A stretch of DNA of 64,000 bases from Aristolochia californica (Eukaryota; Streptophyta; Magnoliopsida; Piperales; Aristolochiaceae): contig JARWKL010000001.1 of the NCBI GenBank assembly GCA_029961685.1, positions 24,192,295 to 24,256,294 of the forward strand. Direction: 5' to 3'. The notes under the pieces were generated by a model. It had not been told where the DNA came from and did no database searches. It worked only from the letters and a program-made list of their open reading frames with translations. Position 1 is the stretch's first letter. Each line of letters opens with the position of its first letter. This document shows positions 63,777 through 64,000 of the stretch, one piece after another. A program made the translations under genes and the position numbers.

Positions 63777-64000
63777 CCAATCCATAAGTTATTCCTTAGG
63801 GTAATATAGCCCGTTACGCATGATAAATCACTTTACAATCATCTATGATCGTTGGGTCAGCTTTTTTTACATGGGCAATATAATGGCTAGTTCGACTCAG
63901 GTAAATATCCCACCTCACGTTCACTTGAAAATTTAATGCGAGTTTGTTATTCTCTTCAAACGGTTTGGATCTATAGGTGATTTGCATGTTTAACATGTTT

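Larger units (their letters stand above)
1..64000 (+). repeat. Tandem satellite array, ~664/673-bp units, about 96 copies
   Basis: The same unit recurs head-to-tail throughout. The motif CCCGTTACGCATG and its close variants occur 96 times, from 329 to 63,814, and successive copies are usually 661-674 bp apart. All units have the same orientation; I saw no inverted unit. Irregular spacings (651, 630, 610, 637, 572, 979, 745 bp) are each explained by a deletion or duplication within the satellite. Copies differ by scattered substitutions and small indels; neighbours are not always the closest relatives. I do not recognise the family by name. Its length exceeds the usual 160-180 or 320-370 bp of many plant satellites, and I found no obvious half- or quarter-unit subrepeat. 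Satellite nature is directly visible; centromeric or heterochromatic location is inference. Confidence 0.98.
58005..64000 (+). repeat. Zone 9: homogeneous run of S units, mostly X type
   Basis: Anchors lie at 58,520, 59,183, 59,846, 60,510, 61,174, 61,825, 62,488, 63,150 and 63,814. Spacings are 662-664 except 651 for a unit with 10-bp and 3-bp losses. All units have TTAACTCC without the 9-bp insert. All are X type except one Y-S unit near 59,620. The last six X blocks in a row are the longest single-type run in the window, and the array continues past its end. Confidence 0.87.

Noticed and set aside
329..63996. Dozens of 60-137-codon open frames on both strands as genes
   Set aside because: They are copies of the same few frames in a tandem repeat, overlap each other antisense, are often broken by indels, and show no recognisable domain or supporting signals. 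None is called as a CDS.
1..64000. Telomere-like TTAGGG in CTTAGGGTAATA and GTTAGGGTTGAAC
   Set aside because: Single 6-8 bp matches at two fixed places in each unit, never in tandem. They are part of the satellite and not telomeric or interstitial telomeric DNA.
1..64000. CRISPR array
   Set aside because: The repeat is the entire ~670-bp unit with no short repeat and unique spacer pattern, and there are no cas genes.
1..64000. Tandem LTR retrotransposon or rDNA spacer
   Set aside because: I saw no TG...CA ends with target duplications, primer-binding site, polypurine tract, gag/pol motifs or rRNA sequence. A distant origin from one is not excluded.
1..64000. The unit as a multimer of ~168 or ~335 bp
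   Set aside because: The length is near four times 168, but comparing the unit's quarters and halves by eye shows only short AT-rich matches such as TTTGTTATT, not a regular subrepeat. A computed self-alignment would be needed to detect a very old one.

Overview
The whole window is one tandem satellite-DNA array. I find no gene, RNA gene, CRISPR array or intact mobile element. A unit of about 664 or 673 bp repeats head-to-tail on the same strand from base 1 to base 64,000, and both ends fall inside a unit. Using the motif CCCGTTACGCATG (position 0 = its TTA), I located 96 successive anchors from 329 to 63,814. Nearly all are 661-674 bp apart; every exception is explained by a deletion or duplication inside the satellite itself. 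No foreign sequence interrupts the array. The DNA is AT-rich (about one third GC by eye), and variation is concentrated at CpG positions, as in methylated heterochromatin. This points to nuclear centromeric, pericentromeric or other heterochromatin of a eukaryote. A plant is my weak preference, but I do not recognise the satellite family and cannot name the species.

Unit map (offsets from the anchor TTA): 0 to about +248, a recurrent minus-strand open frame of up to 82 codons; +140 to +150, adjoining HindIII and BamHI sites; +180 to +217, a cluster of two overlapping dyads; +213 to +452, a recurrent plus-strand open frame; about +355, a 9-bp presence/absence site that makes short (S, about 664 bp) and long (L, about 673 bp) units; +429, the dyad AAAACT-CAA-AGTTTT; about +445 to +510, a linked block of differences giving types X and Y (X usually carries an XbaI site); +579, a CENP-B-box-like 17-mer; +592 to +612, a G-rich run; +615, the dyad GAGTC-TT-GACTC. 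S/L and X/Y occur in all four combinations, so units have recombined or undergone gene conversion.

Layout: 1-3,663 trimer-type higher-order block (copy 1); 3,664-12,939 L units, with an alternating X/Y dimer zone at its right end and a truncated unit at the edge; 12,940-16,017 trimer block (copy 2); 16,018-24,066 mainly L units in a partly duplicated 4.69-kb pattern; 24,067-30,068 a duplicated four-unit block; 30,069-33,404 trimer block (copy 3); 33,405-41,247 units with a 3.26-kb duplication and shared deletions; 41,248-58,004 a patchwork of short higher-order repeats sharing a 34-bp deletion; 58,005-64,000 a nearly pure run of S units, mostly X.

There is no pathway or operon to reconstruct. 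The interest lies in how the array evolved: repeated block duplications 2-19 kb apart, rearrangement edges with 3-5 bp microhomology, and conserved short dyads. I found no evidence of an undescribed gene-encoded system.
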